The notes under the pieces are model-generated. The model saw only the letters and a list, made by a program, of their open reading frames with translations. It was not told where the DNA came from and ran no database searches. The translations under genes were made by a program, and so were the position numbers. This document shows, one piece after another, positions 35,959-46,050 of a stretch of 64,000 nt of DNA (its first letter is position 1; each line of letters starts with the position of its first letter). The DNA lies in contig NZ_FQVI01000002.1 of NCBI RefSeq assembly GCF_900129135.1, positions 310,001 to 374,000 of the forward strand. Reading direction: 5' to 3'. This DNA is from Lactonifactor longoviformis DSM 17459. Its GTDB lineage: Bacteria > Bacillota > Clostridia > Lachnospirales > Lachnospiraceae.

Positions 35959-36327
35959 CTAGAATTCTAACCCAGCTTCTCTGGCTGCGTCTGCTAATGC
36001 TTGAATTTTACCCTGATATATGAAGCCGCCTCTGTCAAAGACAACCTGCTTAATACCTGCTTCAACTGCTTTTTTACCGATTACGGTTCCTAAATATGCT
36101 GCTGCGTCAACGTTATTGGTTTTCTCTAACTCTGCTTTCACATCTTTCTGAAGTGTAGAAGCGGAAACCAGTGTTTTTCCAACTGTATCGTCAATAATTT
36201 GAGCATACATATGATTATTGCTTCTGAATACAGCCAAACGAGGAGTTGCAGCTGTACCACTTAGATGATTACGTAATCTTCTATGCTTTTTTGCGCGAAC
36301 TTTCGCTCTTGATACTTTACTAACCAT
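35959..36327 (-). CDS. rplR: 50S ribosomal protein L18
   Basis: A 122-residue 5S rRNA-binding protein. A basic N-terminus ([20 protein letters not shown]) is followed by [38 protein letters not shown] and the terminal REAGLEF. Confidence 0.98.
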   Translation of the reverse strand: MVSKVSRAKVRAKKHRRLRNHLSGTAATPRLAVFRSNNHMYAQIIDDTVGKTLVSASTLQKDVKAELEKTNNVDAAAYLGTVIGKKAVEAGIKQVVFDRGGFIYQGKIQALADAAREAGLEF

Positions 36328-36344
36328 TTTTACACTCTCCTTAA

Positions 36345-36884
36345 TTATTTCTTACCAGTCTTACCAACTTTACGTCTGATAACTTCATCAGCATACTTAA
36401 TACCTTTTCCTTTGTAAGGCTCAGGTCTTCTCTTGTCTCTGATTTCAGCTGCGTATTGGCCAACTTTTTCTTTGTCGATACCCTTAACAGTAATCTTATT
36501 TCCATCTACTACGGACTCTAATCCTTCCGGATCTTCCATTTCTACTGGATGAGAGTAGCCTAAGGACAGTACTAATTTCTTACCCTGTTTCTGAACTTTA
36601 TAACCTACACCGTTTACTTCCAGAATCTTAGCATAACCTTCGCTGACGCCGGTTACCATATTCTGAACCAGACTTCTGGTTAAACCGTGTAAAGATTTCA
36701 TTTTTTTCAAATCGTTTGGTCTTGTAACAATTACCTGACCATCCTCTAACTTAATTTCCATCTCTACTGGCAACGCTCTTTCAAGTGTTCCCTTTGGACC
36801 TTTTACAGTCACCACGTTGTTCTCAGCGATTTTAACTTCTACGCCGGCTGGAACAACTACAGGCAGTCTTCCGATACGTGACAT
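36345..36884 (-). CDS. rplF: 50S ribosomal protein L6
   Basis: A 179-residue protein; ATG 36884 ([17 protein letters not shown]) follows AAGGAGG, and the longer in-frame ORF to 36959 is not supported. Two L6 repeats are seen; the C-terminal one contains [13 protein letters not shown]. It is separated from rpsH by an unusual 238-base gap with a structured element, so it may be expressed separately from the upstream genes. Confidence 0.97.
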   Translation of the reverse strand: MSRIGRLPVVVPAGVEVKIAENNVVTVKGPKGTLERALPVEMEIKLEDGQVIVTRPNDLKKMKSLHGLTRSLVQNMVTGVSEGYAKILEVNGVGYKVQKQGKKLVLSLGYSHPVEMEDPEGLESVVDGNKITVKGIDKEKVGQYAAEIRDKRRPEPYKGKGIKYADEVIRRKVGKTGKK

Positions 36885-37052
36885 ACCATTTTCCTCCTTA
36901 CTTAGATTTTCGGAAGGGACGCTTATGTGGTTCCCTTCTGTTTTCAGTGATTTGTACAAATGTTCAAATTACCACATTTGTTTTATTATATAGGAAAATT
37001 ATGAAGTTCCTAGATAATATTTGTTAATATAGTGTGAAGCAATGGATTTACA

Positions 37053-37110
37053 CGTCGCTCAACTAAGTTCGTCTGCCGCCTTTGGCTCGGACTCACTAAG
37101 GTTCGCGACG
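37053..37110. repeat. Structured intergenic element between rpsH and rplF
   Basis: CGTCGC and GCGACG close a stem around about 46 bases holding CTAAGTTCG and CACTAAGGTTCGCG. The inner bases GCC/GGC can also pair. A related sequence occurs inverted in the rpsJ-rplC gap. The remainder of the gap (36885-37052) shows only a TATAAT-like box near 36999 without a convincing -35. Confidence 0.5.
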
Positions 37111-37122
37111 GGCGTTCACAGC

Positions 37123-37524
37123 CTACCAGACAAATGCCAGGACTTCTCCGCCTACCTGGAGTTTTCTTGCCTCTTTGTCGGTGATTACACCCTGGTTTGT
37201 AGAGATGATTGCAATTCCCAGGCCGCCAAGTACTTTTGGCAGTTCTTCTTTGCCTACGTAGATACGTAAACCTGGTTTGGAAATTCTCTTCAGGCCTGTG
37301 ATGATTTTTTCATTTTTATCTGCACCGTATTTTAATGTCATACGGATTGTCTTAAAATTGCCGTCTTCGATGATATCATATTTTGCGATGTAACCTTCGT
37401 TCACAAGGATATCTGCAATAGCAAGTTTCATTTTAGATGCAGGAACATCGACGGTATCATGTTTTGCAGTATTTGCATTACGGATTCTTGTAAGCATATC
37501 TGCGATTGGATCGCTCATTGTCAT
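37123..37524 (-). CDS. rpsH: 30S ribosomal protein S8
   Basis: A 133-residue 16S-binding protein. [20 protein letters not shown] and the C-terminal [19 protein letters not shown] are canonical. In proteobacteria S8 regulates the spc operon. Here a structured intergenic element lies 13 bases past the stop. Confidence 0.98.
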   Translation of the reverse strand: MTMSDPIADMLTRIRNANTAKHDTVDVPASKMKLAIADILVNEGYIAKYDIIEDGNFKTIRMTLKYGADKNEKIITGLKRISKPGLRIYVGKEELPKVLGGLGIAIISTNQGVITDKEARKLQVGGEVLAFVW

Positions 37525-37567
37525 TTTGAAGTTGCCTCCTTCTTCCTTATATTTCTACAGGGCTTGC

Positions 37568-37753
37568 CTACCAGCTTGCCTTTTTCACTCCAGGAATCTG
37601 TCCTTTATAAGCTAATTCACGGAAACAGATTCTGCAGATTCCATATTTTCTTAAGTATGCATGTGGACGTCCACAGATTCTGCAACGGTTATATTCTCTT
37701 GTAGAGAATTTAGGTTTACGCTGCTGTTTGATTTTCATTGCTGTTTTAGCCAT
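37568..37753 (-). CDS. rpsN: 30S ribosomal protein S14, zinc type
   Basis: A 61-residue short, zinc-binding S14 with two CxxC pairs ([10 protein letters not shown] and [10 protein letters not shown]). The length and cysteines distinguish it from the 101-residue zinc-free paralogue some Firmicutes carry for zinc starvation. It lies between rplE and rpsH. Confidence 0.98.
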   Translation of the reverse strand: MAKTAMKIKQQRKPKFSTREYNRCRICGRPHAYLRKYGICRICFRELAYKGQIPGVKKASW

Positions 37754-37770
37754 GAAATTTCCCTCCTATT

Positions 37771-38310
37771 CTATTTTGCAAACGGCATATTGAATAATGT
37801 CAATAATTCACGGGCTTCTTCGTCTGTCTTAGCAGTTGTTACGAAAATAACATCCATACCTCTTACTTTATCGACTTTATCATATTCCACTTCAGGGAAA
37901 ATCAACTGTTCTTTAATACCCAGTGCGTAGTTACCTCTTCCGTCGAATGCGTTAGGGTTTACACCCCTGAAGTCACGTACACGCGGTAATGCAAGGTTGA
38001 TAAGACGATCCGCGAACTCATACATCTTCTCGCCTCTTAATGTTACTTTACAACCGATCGGCATTCCTTCTCTGATTTTGAAGTTAGCAACAGAATTCTT
38101 TGCCTTTGTCAGAACTGCTTTCTGTCCTGTTACCAGTTCCATATCTGCAACTGCTGCGTCTAACAGCTTTGCATTGTCTTTGGCTTCACCAACACCCATG
38201 TTTACAACGATTTTATTGAGTTTTGGCACTTCCATGACATTTTTATATCCAAACTTTTTGACCATAGCATCTACGATCTCATTTTCGTACATCTCTCTCA
38301 GTCTGCTCAC
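37771..38310 (-). CDS. rplE: 50S ribosomal protein L5
   Basis: A 179-residue 5S rRNA-binding protein of the central protuberance. Motifs: [55 protein letters not shown], and [15 protein letters not shown] near the end. Confidence 0.98.
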   Translation of the reverse strand: MSRLREMYENEIVDAMVKKFGYKNVMEVPKLNKIVVNMGVGEAKDNAKLLDAAVADMELVTGQKAVLTKAKNSVANFKIREGMPIGCKVTLRGEKMYEFADRLINLALPRVRDFRGVNPNAFDGRGNYALGIKEQLIFPEVEYDKVDKVRGMDVIFVTTAKTDEEARELLTLFNMPFAK

Positions 38311-38332
38311 TTTGAATGGCCTCCTCTCCTAA

Positions 38333-38644
38333 TTAATCGATAACCTCTCCGGTTTTTTTAGCAATACGCACTTTTTTGTCACCCTCTACCTTGAAACCAA
38401 TTCTGGTAGGAGTACCTTTGTGCAGATACATTACATTAGAAACCTGGATAGGTGCTTCTTTGTTTACAATACCGCCCTGCTGGTTGGCCATAGAAGGTTT
38501 TTCATGCTTTGTAATCATGTTTACCCCCTCCACAACAACTGTGCTGTTTTTAGGATTCACAGAAATTACTTTACCCTCTTTATCTTTATCTTTGCCGGCA
38601 ATCACTTTTACAGTGTCGCCTGTTTTAATCTTAAATGTTGACAT
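38333..38644 (-). CDS. rplX: 50S ribosomal protein L24
   Basis: A 103-residue assembly-initiating protein with an N-terminal KOW motif ([20 protein letters not shown]). It continues [28 protein letters not shown] and [19 protein letters not shown]. Located between rplN and rplE. Confidence 0.98.
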   Translation of the reverse strand: MSTFKIKTGDTVKVIAGKDKDKEGKVISVNPKNSTVVVEGVNMITKHEKPSMANQQGGIVNKEAPIQVSNVMYLHKGTPTRIGFKVEGDKKVRIAKKTGEVID

Positions 38645-38655
38645 TAGAGTACCTC

Positions 38656-39024
38656 CTATAATACTTCCGGAGCTAAGGAAACAATTTTCATAAACTGTTT
38701 TTCACGAAGCTCTCTGGCTACTGGTCCAAAAATACGAGTTCCTCTTGGTGTTTTATCATCTTTAATAATAACGGCTGCATTCTCGTCAAATTTGATGTAA
38801 GAACCATCTTTACGGCGAGCGCCTTTTACAGTACGAACAACTACGGCTTTTACAACGTCGCCTTTTTTCACAACTCCACCTGGTGTTGCATCTTTGACAG
38901 TAGCAACGATCACATCGCCGATATTAGCATATCTTCTAGTAGAACCGCCCATAACTCTGATGCACAGGATTTCTTTTGCACCGGTGTTATCAGCAACTCT
39001 AAGTCTACTTTCCTGTTGAATCAT
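38656..39024 (-). CDS. rplN: 50S ribosomal protein L14
   Basis: A 122-residue protein at the subunit interface. [40 protein letters not shown] and [12 protein letters not shown] are canonical, and the length is exactly standard. Confidence 0.98.
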   Translation of the reverse strand: MIQQESRLRVADNTGAKEILCIRVMGGSTRRYANIGDVIVATVKDATPGGVVKKGDVVKAVVVRTVKGARRKDGSYIKFDENAAVIIKDDKTPRGTRIFGPVARELREKQFMKIVSLAPEVL

Positions 39025-39068
39025 GCTGGTATTCCTCCTTCACGAATTTTCGTAAATTATCTATCAAA

Positions 39069-39326
39069 TTATTTAACTTTTTCTACTACTTCCACAAGTC
39101 TCCATCTCTTATCCTTGGATAAAGGTCTTGTTTCCATTACTTTTACGGTATCGCCGATGTTGCATACATTGCTCTCATCATGCGCTTTTAATTTATAGGT
39201 TCTCTTTACGATTTTCTTGTAAAGAGGATGTTTTACATGGTCTTCAATAGCAACTACGATAGTTTTGTCCATCTTATTGCTCACTACTTTACCAGTACGT
39301 GTTTTTCTAAGATTTCTTTCTTCCAC
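39069..39326 (-). CDS. rpsQ: 30S ribosomal protein S17
   Basis: An 85-residue OB-fold 16S-binding protein: [40 protein letters not shown]. Located between rpmC and rplN. Confidence 0.98.
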   Translation of the reverse strand: MEERNLRKTRTGKVVSNKMDKTIVVAIEDHVKHPLYKKIVKRTYKLKAHDESNVCNIGDTVKVMETRPLSKDKRWRLVEVVEKVK

Positions 39327-39344
39327 GATTTATGCCTCCTTTGA

Positions 39345-39554
39345 TTACTCAGCAGCATTCGCCATCTCGGCGATCACTGTCTGGATTCTGGCAATATTTT
39401 TACGAACCTCTTTGATTCTGCTTGTATTGTCCAATTGATTCGTTGCATTCTGGAATCTCAAATTAAAGAGTTCTTTCTTAGCAGCTACTAATTCTTCCTG
39501 TAATTCTGTAGCTGATTTTGTTCTTAAATCTTCTACATACTTATTAATTTTCAC
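39345..39554 (-). CDS. rpmC: 50S ribosomal protein L29
   Basis: A 69-residue helical protein near the peptide exit tunnel. GTG 39554 gives the expected N-terminus (M)[17 protein letters not shown] and has GGTGAT just upstream; a GTG at 39563 would add three residues. It overlaps the rplP stop by 11 bases. Motif [20 protein letters not shown] is canonical. Confidence 0.95.
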   Translation of the reverse strand: MKINKYVEDLRTKSATELQEELVAAKKELFNLRFQNATNQLDNTSRIKEVRKNIARIQTVIAEMANAAE

Positions 39555-39981
39555 TGTTATCACCGCCTTCTAAGTCTGCGCGAGAAACGATTTTACATTT
39601 ACATGGTAACTTGTGCATAGCAAGACGTAATGCTTCACGGGCTGTCTCTTCAGAAACACCTGCAATTTCGAACATTACACGGCCTGGTTTCACTACTGCT
39701 ACCCAGTATTCCAAAGCTCCCTTACCGGAACCCATACGTGTTTCTGCTGGTTTCGCTGTTACTGGTTTATCCGGGAAAATCTTAATCCAAACCTGACCGC
39801 CACGCTTGATGTAACGAGTCATGGCAACACGGGCTGCCTCAATCTGGTTTGACTTAATCCAACATGGCTCTGTAGCAACAAGGCCGTATTCACCGTAGTT
39901 GATTTTATTTCCTCTTAATGCTTTTCCTTTCATGGATCCGCGGAATTGTTTACGACGTTTTACTCTTTTAGGCATTAACAT
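39544..39981 (-). CDS. rplP: 50S ribosomal protein L16
   Basis: A 145-residue A-site-proximal protein. It begins [20 protein letters not shown] and contains [38 protein letters not shown] and [12 protein letters not shown]. The start lies 2 bases after the rpsC stop. Confidence 0.98.
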   Translation of the reverse strand: MLMPKRVKRRKQFRGSMKGKALRGNKINYGEYGLVATEPCWIKSNQIEAARVAMTRYIKRGGQVWIKIFPDKPVTAKPAETRMGSGKGALEYWVAVVKPGRVMFEIAGVSEETAREALRLAMHKLPCKCKIVSRADLEGGDNSEN

Positions 39982-39983
39982 AA

Positions 39984-40640
39984 TTATTTATCGCTCCCTT
40001 CCTTAGTTCCTTTAGTTGGAAGTACTTCGCCATTATAAATCCAGGCCTTAACACCTACCTTACCATAGGTTGTATCTGCCTCAGCGAAGCCATAATCGAT
40101 ATCTGCTCTTAAAGTCTGAAGAGGAATGGTTCCTTCGCTGTAGAACTCTGTACGGGCCATATCAGCTCCGCCGAGACGTCCGGATACGGAAGTTTTGATT
40201 CCCTTTGCTCCAGCCTTCATAGTTCTGGACATAGTAGATTTCATAGCACGGCGGAAAGAGATACGGTTCTCTAACTGCAGTGCAATATTTTCTGCTACTA
40301 ACTGAGCATCTTTGTCTGGTCTTTTTACTTCTTTGATATCAACAACTAATTTTTTGTCTGTATAGTTATGAAGTTCAGCTTTTACTTTCTCAATTTCAGA
40401 TCCGCCCTTGCCGATTACCACACCCGGCTTAGCTGTATAAATGATAATTTTTACTCTGTCGGAAGCTCTTTCGATTTCAATCTTAGAGATACCTGCACTG
40501 TATAATTTCTTTTTCAGGAAAGTCCTGATATTATAGTCTTCTACTAAATAGTCAGCAAAATCGCCTTCTGCATACCATTTGGAATCCCAGTCTTTGATCA
40601 CACCGACTCTGAGGCCGTGTGGATTAACTTTCTGTCCCAT
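39984..40640 (-). CDS. rpsC: 30S ribosomal protein S3
   Basis: A 218-residue mRNA-entry protein with a KH domain ([18 protein letters not shown]) at about residues 75-95. The N-terminal [20 protein letters not shown] and C-terminal domain [16 protein letters not shown] are canonical. Located between rplV and rplP. Confidence 0.98.
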   Translation of the reverse strand: MGQKVNPHGLRVGVIKDWDSKWYAEGDFADYLVEDYNIRTFLKKKLYSAGISKIEIERASDRVKIIIYTAKPGVVIGKGGSEIEKVKAELHNYTDKKLVVDIKEVKRPDKDAQLVAENIALQLENRISFRRAMKSTMSRTMKAGAKGIKTSVSGRLGGADMARTEFYSEGTIPLQTLRADIDYGFAEADTTYGKVGVKAWIYNGEVLPTKGTKEGSDK

Positions 40641-40651
40641 GTTTGCCCTCC

Positions 40652-41038
40652 TTATCTTTCATCTAATACGATAGAGATATGACTTGTTCTTTTCTCAATT
40701 CTATATGCTCTACCCTGAGCTCTTGGTTTGATTCTCTTCATAGTTGGTGCCTTGTTGGCATAGCACTCAGCCACATAGAGATTCTCAACATTCATTCCGT
40801 TGTTATTCTCAGCATTAGCGATTGCTGATTCTAATAATTTTTTAATTACGCTGGATGCATATCTTGGGTTATATGTCAAAATACCAAGCGCTGTCTGAAC
40901 ATCTTTGCCGCGGATTACATCTAATACATAACAAGCTTTCTGTACTGACATTCTCGCATAAGATAATTTAGCAGACGGTCTTGTATCTTTCACTGCATTT
41001 CTTGCTCTTTTTATCTGGGATCTATGTCCTTTTGCCAT
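40652..41038 (-). CDS. rplV: 50S ribosomal protein L22
   Basis: A 128-residue protein lining the exit tunnel. [13 protein letters not shown]-type core (here [20 protein letters not shown]), [19 protein letters not shown] and the beta-hairpin [20 protein letters not shown] are present; the hairpin is the macrolide-proximal region. Confidence 0.98.
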   Translation of the reverse strand: MAKGHRSQIKRARNAVKDTRPSAKLSYARMSVQKACYVLDVIRGKDVQTALGILTYNPRYASSVIKKLLESAIANAENNNGMNVENLYVAECYANKAPTMKRIKPRAQGRAYRIEKRTSHISIVLDER

Positions 41039-41069
41039 GGATAAGTCCTCCTTTCTCGACTACGAATAA

Positions 41070-41351
41070 TTAACGAACTCCTGATCTTTTCTCGTCTTTT
41101 CCATGTCCTCTATAGGTTCTGGTTGCCACGAACTCACCAAGCTTGTGTCCAACCATATCTTCTGTAACATATACCGGCACATGTTTTCTTCCGTCGTGGA
41201 CAGCAATTGTGTGTCCAACGAACTGAGGGAAGATTGTAGAACGACGTGACCAGGTTTTAATAACTGTTTTATCACCTGCAGCATTCATTGCATCTACTTT
41301 TTTCAGTAAGCTTTTGTCTGCAAATGGTCCTTTTTTCAGTGAACGAGCCAT
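41070..41351 (-). CDS. rpsS: 30S ribosomal protein S19
   Basis: A 93-residue head protein: [60 protein letters not shown]. Standard length and place between rplB and rplV. Confidence 0.98.
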   Translation of the reverse strand: MARSLKKGPFADKSLLKKVDAMNAAGDKTVIKTWSRRSTIFPQFVGHTIAVHDGRKHVPVYVTEDMVGHKLGEFVATRTYRGHGKDEKRSGVR

Positions 41352-41366
41352 TAGTTCTAACCTCCT

Positions 41367-42212
41367 TTATTTAGCTAATGCTTTGCCATCTCTTCTTCTT
41401 ACGATATATTTATTAGACTGCTTATTTTTCTTTCTTGTCTTAAGGCCAAGAGCAGGTTTACCCCAAGGAGTACATGGGCCCGGACGGCCGATTCCTGTCT
41501 TACCTTCACCACCGCCGTGTGGATGGTCATTGGGGTTCATAACAGAACCGCGGACAGTAGGTCTGATACCCATGTTACGCTTACGTCCTGCTTTACCAAT
41601 GTTAATAAGGCTGTGCTCGCCGTTTCCAACCACACCGACAGATGCTCTGCAGATGATTGGAACCATTCTCATTTCTCCTGAAGGCAGACGAAGTGTTGCG
41701 TACTTGCCTTCTTTCGCCATCAACTGTGCGCCATTGCCTGCAGAACGAACCAGCTGTCCGCCCTTTCCAGGATATAACTCGATGTTGTGTATCATAGTAC
41801 CAACCGGCACCTCTGAAAGAGGAAGACAATTGCCAGTTCTTACTTCTGCGTTAGGGCCGTTCATAACCTTCATGCCCACTTTTAATCCATCCGGAGCCAG
41901 GATATATGCTTTTTCACCATCTGCATAGGTGATCAAAGCGATATTAGCTGTTCTGTTGGGATCGTACTCGATAGCTGTTACAGTTGCCGGTACATCATCT
42001 TTTCTTCTCTTAAAATCGATGATTCTATATTTTCTTCTGCTTCCGCCTCCGCGGTGTCTTACTGTGATTTTACCCTGATTGTTACGTCCAGCGTTCTTTT
42101 TCAGTGACACTACCAGGGATTTCTCCGGTGTAGATTTTGTAATCTCCTGGAAATCGGAGCTGGTCATGTGTCTTCTGGAAGGTGTATATGGGTTATAGGT
42201 CTTAATTCCCAT
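41367..42212 (-). CDS. rplB: 50S ribosomal protein L2
   Basis: A 281-residue protein near the peptidyl transferase centre. [40 protein letters not shown], and [20 protein letters not shown] with the conserved functional histidine. A 111-base gap separates it from rplW, with no gene in it. Confidence 0.98.
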   Translation of the reverse strand: MGIKTYNPYTPSRRHMTSSDFQEITKSTPEKSLVVSLKKNAGRNNQGKITVRHRGGGSRRKYRIIDFKRRKDDVPATVTAIEYDPNRTANIALITYADGEKAYILAPDGLKVGMKVMNGPNAEVRTGNCLPLSEVPVGTMIHNIELYPGKGGQLVRSAGNGAQLMAKEGKYATLRLPSGEMRMVPIICRASVGVVGNGEHSLINIGKAGRKRNMGIRPTVRGSVMNPNDHPHGGGEGKTGIGRPGPCTPWGKPALGLKTRKKNKQSNKYIVRRRDGKALAK

Positions 42213-42323
42213 TACTATCTCTCCTTTCGGTTCTCGTTTTACAACGCATCCTAGCGTTTTGCTACGCGACTGAATAATGGATTAATTTCTCTCAGCCGCT
42301 GTCTCTATCATTATCCGTTAATT

Positions 42324-42623
42324 TTAAAGTCCTTCAAAGATTTCGATATCTTTGCTGTCCTCTGTCAAAGCAACAATTGCTTTTTTAGACTTTGCTGTGC
42401 GGCCGATTGTCATACCGCGTCTTTTCTTTTTGCCGTCATTGTTCATGGTGTTAACAGATTTTACTTTTGTACCCTCGAACATTTTCTCAACAGCTTCTTT
42501 GATCATGGTTTTATTTGCTTCCGGGTGTACTAAGAAAGTATATTTCTTTTCTCCCATAGCATTCATACTCTTTTCAGTCACTACTGGTTTAAGGATTACA
42601 TCATAATATTGAATGTTTGCCAT
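42324..42623 (-). CDS. rplW: 50S ribosomal protein L23
   Basis: A 99-residue protein at the tunnel exit, docking site for signal recognition particle and trigger factor. [40 protein letters not shown] and [19 protein letters not shown] are canonical. Start overlaps the rplD stop by one base (TAATG). Confidence 0.98.
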   Translation of the reverse strand: MANIQYYDVILKPVVTEKSMNAMGEKKYTFLVHPEANKTMIKEAVEKMFEGTKVKSVNTMNNDGKKKRRGMTIGRTAKSKKAIVALTEDSKDIEIFEGL

Positions 42624-43243
42624 TATGCGTACACCTCCTCGATCGAAGCAACAGCAGCCTTTGTAAGAATAACTGTATTATATTTTAATACATCATATAC
42701 ATTGATGGTATTAGGTAACGCAGTTACTACACCAGGAATGTTTCTTGCGGATAATACCACATTGCTGTCATTGTCGTTTAATACAACTAATGCCTTTGAA
42801 ACATTCAGGTTGTTCAATACATTCTGCATTGCTTTAGTTTTTACTTCATCTAATTTCAGTTCATCAAGAACAATCAGTTTATTTTCCTGAACTCTGGATG
42901 TAAGAGCGGATTTTAACGCTGCTCTTCTTTCCTTTTTGTTCATCTTCATATCATAGTCTCTCGGTGTGGGAGCAAATACCACTCCACCGCCTGTCCACTG
43001 AGGAGATCTGGTTGAACCCTGTCTTGCATGACCAGTTCCTTTTTGTCTCCATGGTTTTCTTCCGCCGCCGCGAACTTCTGAACGTGTTTTTGCTTTCTGC
43101 GTTCCCTGACGATTATTTGCAAGCTGACGAACAACTGCTAAATGAACTAAGTGATCGTTAATTTCCACACCAAACACTGCGTCATTCAGATCCATTGTTC
43201 CAACTTCTTTGCCTTCCATATTAAAAACAGATACGTTTGCCAT
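42623..43243 (-). CDS. rplD: 50S ribosomal protein L4
   Basis: A 206-residue protein whose loop lines the exit tunnel: [40 protein letters not shown]. In E. coli L4 binds the S10 leader and represses the operon. The structured leader before rpsJ makes feedback plausible here, though the leader sequence is different. Confidence 0.98.
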   Translation of the reverse strand: MANVSVFNMEGKEVGTMDLNDAVFGVEINDHLVHLAVVRQLANNRQGTQKAKTRSEVRGGGRKPWRQKGTGHARQGSTRSPQWTGGGVVFAPTPRDYDMKMNKKERRAALKSALTSRVQENKLIVLDELKLDEVKTKAMQNVLNNLNVSKALVVLNDNDSNVVLSARNIPGVVTALPNTINVYDVLKYNTVILTKAAVASIEEVYA

Positions 43244-43272
43244 CTGTGTGTTCCTCCTTTCCTGAAAAAAAC

Positions 43273-43908
43273 TTATTTAACAGTTTTCACAGTTTCCTTG
43301 ATTGTCACTAAAGATTTTTTAGGTCCTGGTACAGCACCTTTTACTAATAACAGATTATTTTCTGCATCTACTTTTACAACTTCCAGATTCTGAACAGTAA
43401 TCTTTTTGTTGCCCATCTGACCCGGCATTTTTTTGCCCTTGAACACCTTACTCGGATCGGATGCAGCGCCGTTGGAACCTGCATGACGGTGGAACTTGGA
43501 ACCGTGGCCCATAGGTCCGCGGGACTGTCCGTGTCTCTTGATTGCGCCCTGGAATCCTTTTCCTTTGGAAGTAGCGGTGGCATCAACTTTGTCTCCTGCC
43601 TCAAAAACATCAACTTTGATTTCCTGTCCCAAAGTATATTCTTCCGCTCCGTCCAGCTTGAATTCTCTAACGAATCTCTTGCAGGAAACACCTGCTTTCT
43701 CAAACTGTCCTTTCATTGGCTTGTTGACTAACTTTTCTCTTTTGTCGCCGAATCCAACCTGTACTGCGCTGTATCCGTCGTTTTCCTGTGTTTTAACCTG
43801 GGTTACCACACAAGGACCTGCCTGCAATACAGTTACCGGAGTCAACACTCCGTCATCGTTGAAGATTTGAGTCATTCCGACTTTAGTAGCTAAGATTGCT
43901 TTCTTCAT
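43273..43908 (-). CDS. rplC: 50S ribosomal protein L3
   Basis: A 211-residue assembly-initiating protein. [39 protein letters not shown] and [20 protein letters not shown] are canonical. A 196-base gap containing a structured intergenic element separates it from rpsJ. Confidence 0.98.
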   Translation of the reverse strand: MKKAILATKVGMTQIFNDDGVLTPVTVLQAGPCVVTQVKTQENDGYSAVQVGFGDKREKLVNKPMKGQFEKAGVSCKRFVREFKLDGAEEYTLGQEIKVDVFEAGDKVDATATSKGKGFQGAIKRHGQSRGPMGHGSKFHRHAGSNGAASDPSKVFKGKKMPGQMGNKKITVQNLEVVKVDAENNLLLVKGAVPGPKKSLVTIKETVKTVK

Positions 43909-43987
43909 TTTTTTACCTCCTGTTTAATCTACAGCGGATTACACTGTTTTGTGCAATCATCCTAGACAGAAAGTTAATATACTGTAA

Positions 43988-44062
43988 GCACTTGGCGCGA
44001 ACCTAGTGCGAACGTACGCCGCAATACTTAGTGAAGTCCTTCTGAACTTAGCAGTGTGGCGT
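43988..44062. repeat. Intergenic element between rpsJ and rplC
   Basis: Contains GGCGCGAACCTAGTGCGAAC and TTAGTGAAGTCCTTCTGAAC, then TTAGCAGTGTGGCG. On the opposite strand it shares CTAAGTTC and CACTAGGTTCGCG with the rpsH-rplF element. No gene is seen in this gap. Confidence 0.45.
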
Positions 44063-44104
44063 TTCTATTTATATATCAACCTTGTAGGATAATTTCTCTC
44101 ACTA

Positions 44105-44422
44105 TTATTTCTGTTTCATTTTAATATCAATGTAAACACCTGCAGGCATCTCTAAGCGAGATAACGCATCCACAGTTTTCTGTGTAGGTGTAATGATATC
44201 GATGAGCCTCTTGTGAGTTCTCTGTTCGAACTGCTCTCTGGAATCTTTGTATTTGTGTACCGCCCTAAGAATTGTAACTACCTCTTTCTTTGTAGGCAGG
44301 GGAACTGGTCCACTCACTACTGATCCGGTCTTTTTTACAGTTTCAATGATTTTGCCTGCGGATGCATCTACTAACTGATGATCGTAAGCTTTTAATGTGA
44401 TTCTCATTACTTGACTTGCCAT
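44105..44422 (-). CDS. rpsJ: 30S ribosomal protein S10
   Basis: A 105-residue head protein, also an antitermination partner of NusB. ATG 44422 ([16 protein letters not shown]) matches the clostridial N-terminus and is preceded by AGGAGG; the longer ORF to 44509 runs into the leader. Motif [20 protein letters not shown] is canonical. First gene of the superoperon. Confidence 0.97.
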   Translation of the reverse strand: MASQVMRITLKAYDHQLVDASAGKIIETVKKTGSVVSGPVPLPTKKEVVTILRAVHKYKDSREQFEQRTHKRLIDIITPTQKTVDALSRLEMPAGVYIDIKMKQK

Positions 44423-44459
44423 AAAAAAAGTCGCCTCCTTTTCGCACTTATTAGCAGTA

Positions 44460-44571
44460 CGACAAGCGGTGACTGTACACATTCCCGTGTGTGTCATAAA
44501 TTGTTTCACACGTAGTTTCTACCCGTTCTTCTGATTCGATAGACATTTTCAACTTGTACAGTGACTTGTCG
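44460..44571 (-). promoter_or_regulatory. Structured 5' leader of the S10 operon
   Basis: A long-range stem pairs CGACAAG (44460-44466) with CTTGTCG (44565-44571) and ACTGTACA (44472-44479) with TGTACAGT (44555-44562), 15 bp in all. It encloses a further GTGTG/CACAC hairpin. The promoter lies about 100 bases further upstream, giving a 5' UTR of about 235 bases. This suggests ribosomal-protein feedback, perhaps by L4; no T-run terminator is seen. Confidence 0.6.
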
Positions 44572-44663
44572 CCAGTTTCTTAACTTGACATTCGCTCCAC
44601 GGAAAACCTGCAATTCCTGCAGCAACCTCACGCTTCTTCGCTATCAATGTCACAACAGTAATC

Positions 44664-44692
44664 AGTATACAGGATAATCCAAAATATTGCAA
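44664..44692 (-). promoter_or_regulatory. Promoter of the S10-spc-alpha superoperon
   Basis: Minus strand TTGCAA (44687-44692), 17-bp spacer, TATACT (44664-44669), preceded by an A/T-rich tract that could act as an UP element. Confidence 0.8.
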
Positions 44693-44813
44693 GAGTTTTT
44701 TTACAAAAAATACATTTTTTTCATACCTTCTCTTTTCAGCATTATTGCAGGCGTCAAAAGTCTCCGGCAAGCCTTTCTAAATGTACCTTTAATATAGAAG
44801 AAACTCATACAAA

Positions 44814-44841
44814 ACACCCTGCACGCTACCATGCAGGGTGT
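44814..44841 (-). terminator. Terminator of the SipW-like gene
   Basis: ACACCCTGCA/TGCAGGGTGT, a 10-bp perfect stem with an 8-base loop, followed on the minus strand by TTTTG. It lies 6 bases past the stop at 44847. Confidence 0.8.
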
Positions 44842-44846
44842 ACTTT

Positions 44847-45932
44847 CTACAACAAATCTGTATAGTCCAGGAGTGTAACTCCGGCGTCCTTATCTTCCTC
44901 CACCTTTGGCTCTTCTCCGCTGCGGTTTGCTTTGTTCAGCAGTTCCTGAGCAGAAGGTGTATGACGTATTTTTTCTTTGCGCAGCTCTGGTTCCGGCGTA
45001 TTGGTTACCTGCGGTTTCTCGGGCGTATCTTCTTTCTCAGCGACAGCTTCCTTGATTTCATCCGCCCCAGGCATAACCATAGTTTTCGTGTTATCTGCTT
45101 CCTCTCTCTGAGGCAGGACAATCTCCTCCTGTACAGGAACTTCTGACTCTTTCACTCCGGCAACTCCCGCCGCAATAGAAGCCAATGTTTCCTCAAGGAC
45201 AGCATCCGCGGACGCAGCAGCCGGTTTCTCCGTCAGAGGCTGAGCAGCCGGTTTTCTTCTGACCGGGGGAGGCAGTTCTTCTTCCTCGTCCTCATCGTCC
45301 AGTCCCTCTTTGCGGCGCCTCCTGGCTTCTTTCTTCGCCTCTTTTTCTGCCCGCTTCGCTTCTTTTTTTAACTGGCGTCTGCTCTTTGGCTCATCCTCAT
45401 CATCTTCCTCGTCTTCGTCTTCATAATCCTCATCTTCGTCGTCCTCTTCCTCTTCGTCCGTATCCTTTTTCCACAGCTCGGCAAGTACGAAAAGAATAAT
45501 AAGAAATACAACCCCAAGTCCGATGATTATCAGCCCTTCCTTGCTTTGGAGGGCCATAACCGCATAAGCGATAAAAGGCACGGTCAAAACCGGCTTTGCC
45601 ACCGTGGCAGTAAGTGCTACGGTCTGCTCCTCCGCCTTGGAATTGTGAGGATTTTTCAGGGTGTAAGAACCTGCGGTGGTATCCATATCAGCGATTTGGT
45701 ATTCATAAATTTGCTTTCCGTCCTGAATCATAATCTTATCTCCGGCGGAAAGGTTCTCCTTTTTCACCCTCTTGGCGTAGGTCACGGATCCCATGGGAAG
45801 GTTCGAATCTATACTCACATCATCTATCATAAAGGTATCCACCCCTAACAAAGGCGGGGCAATCAGCATCCCTGCTACCAGGACCACACATATCACGATC
45901 AGGTTTACAATAAATTTCAGAAACTTTGACAT
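44847..45932 (-). CDS. Signal peptidase I (SipW)-like membrane protein, probably inactive
   Basis: A 361-residue protein. TM1 is at about residues 7-28, an extracytoplasmic domain follows to about 125, TM2 is at about 133-152, then a long charged tail rich in Asp/Glu and Lys/Arg. The front half aligns along its length with SipW-type peptidases (SNLPMGSVTYAKRV, LSAGDKIMI, GSYTLKNPHN, PFIAYAVMALQSKEG). The Ser position is kept (VSID), but the catalytic His-Arg is replaced (IYEYQIADM). It is probably a non-catalytic relative with a cytoplasmic tail. Likely monocistronic. Confidence 0.6.
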   Translation of the reverse strand: MSKFLKFIVNLIVICVVLVAGMLIAPPLLGVDTFMIDDVSIDSNLPMGSVTYAKRVKKENLSAGDKIMIQDGKQIYEYQIADMDTTAGSYTLKNPHNSKAEEQTVALTATVAKPVLTVPFIAYAVMALQSKEGLIIIGLGVVFLIILFVLAELWKKDTDEEEEDDEDEDYEDEDEEDDEDEPKSRRQLKKEAKRAEKEAKKEARRRRKEGLDDEDEEEELPPPVRRKPAAQPLTEKPAAASADAVLEETLASIAAGVAGVKESEVPVQEEIVLPQREEADNTKTMVMPGADEIKEAVAEKEDTPEKPQVTNTPEPELRKEKIRHTPSAQELLNKANRSGEEPKVEEDKDAGVTLLDYTDLL

Positions 45933-46050
45933 GTTTTTTTCTCCTCGTTGTTTTCATTTTACATCATACAGTATTATACTACCATTGAAATGAGAATCTG
46001 TACACCCTAAACTTCCATTCCCAACATTTTTCTGCCGTTTTCGATATCTG

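Noticed and set aside
36885-36959. N-terminal extension of L6
   Set aside because: The SD AAGGAGG and conserved MSRIGR start fix the beginning at 36884; the extension lies in leader-like sequence.
30424-44422. Possible missing or moved ribosomal genes in the S10-spc-alpha block
   Set aside because: After finding the 37-codon rpmJ by eye the set is complete and in canonical order.
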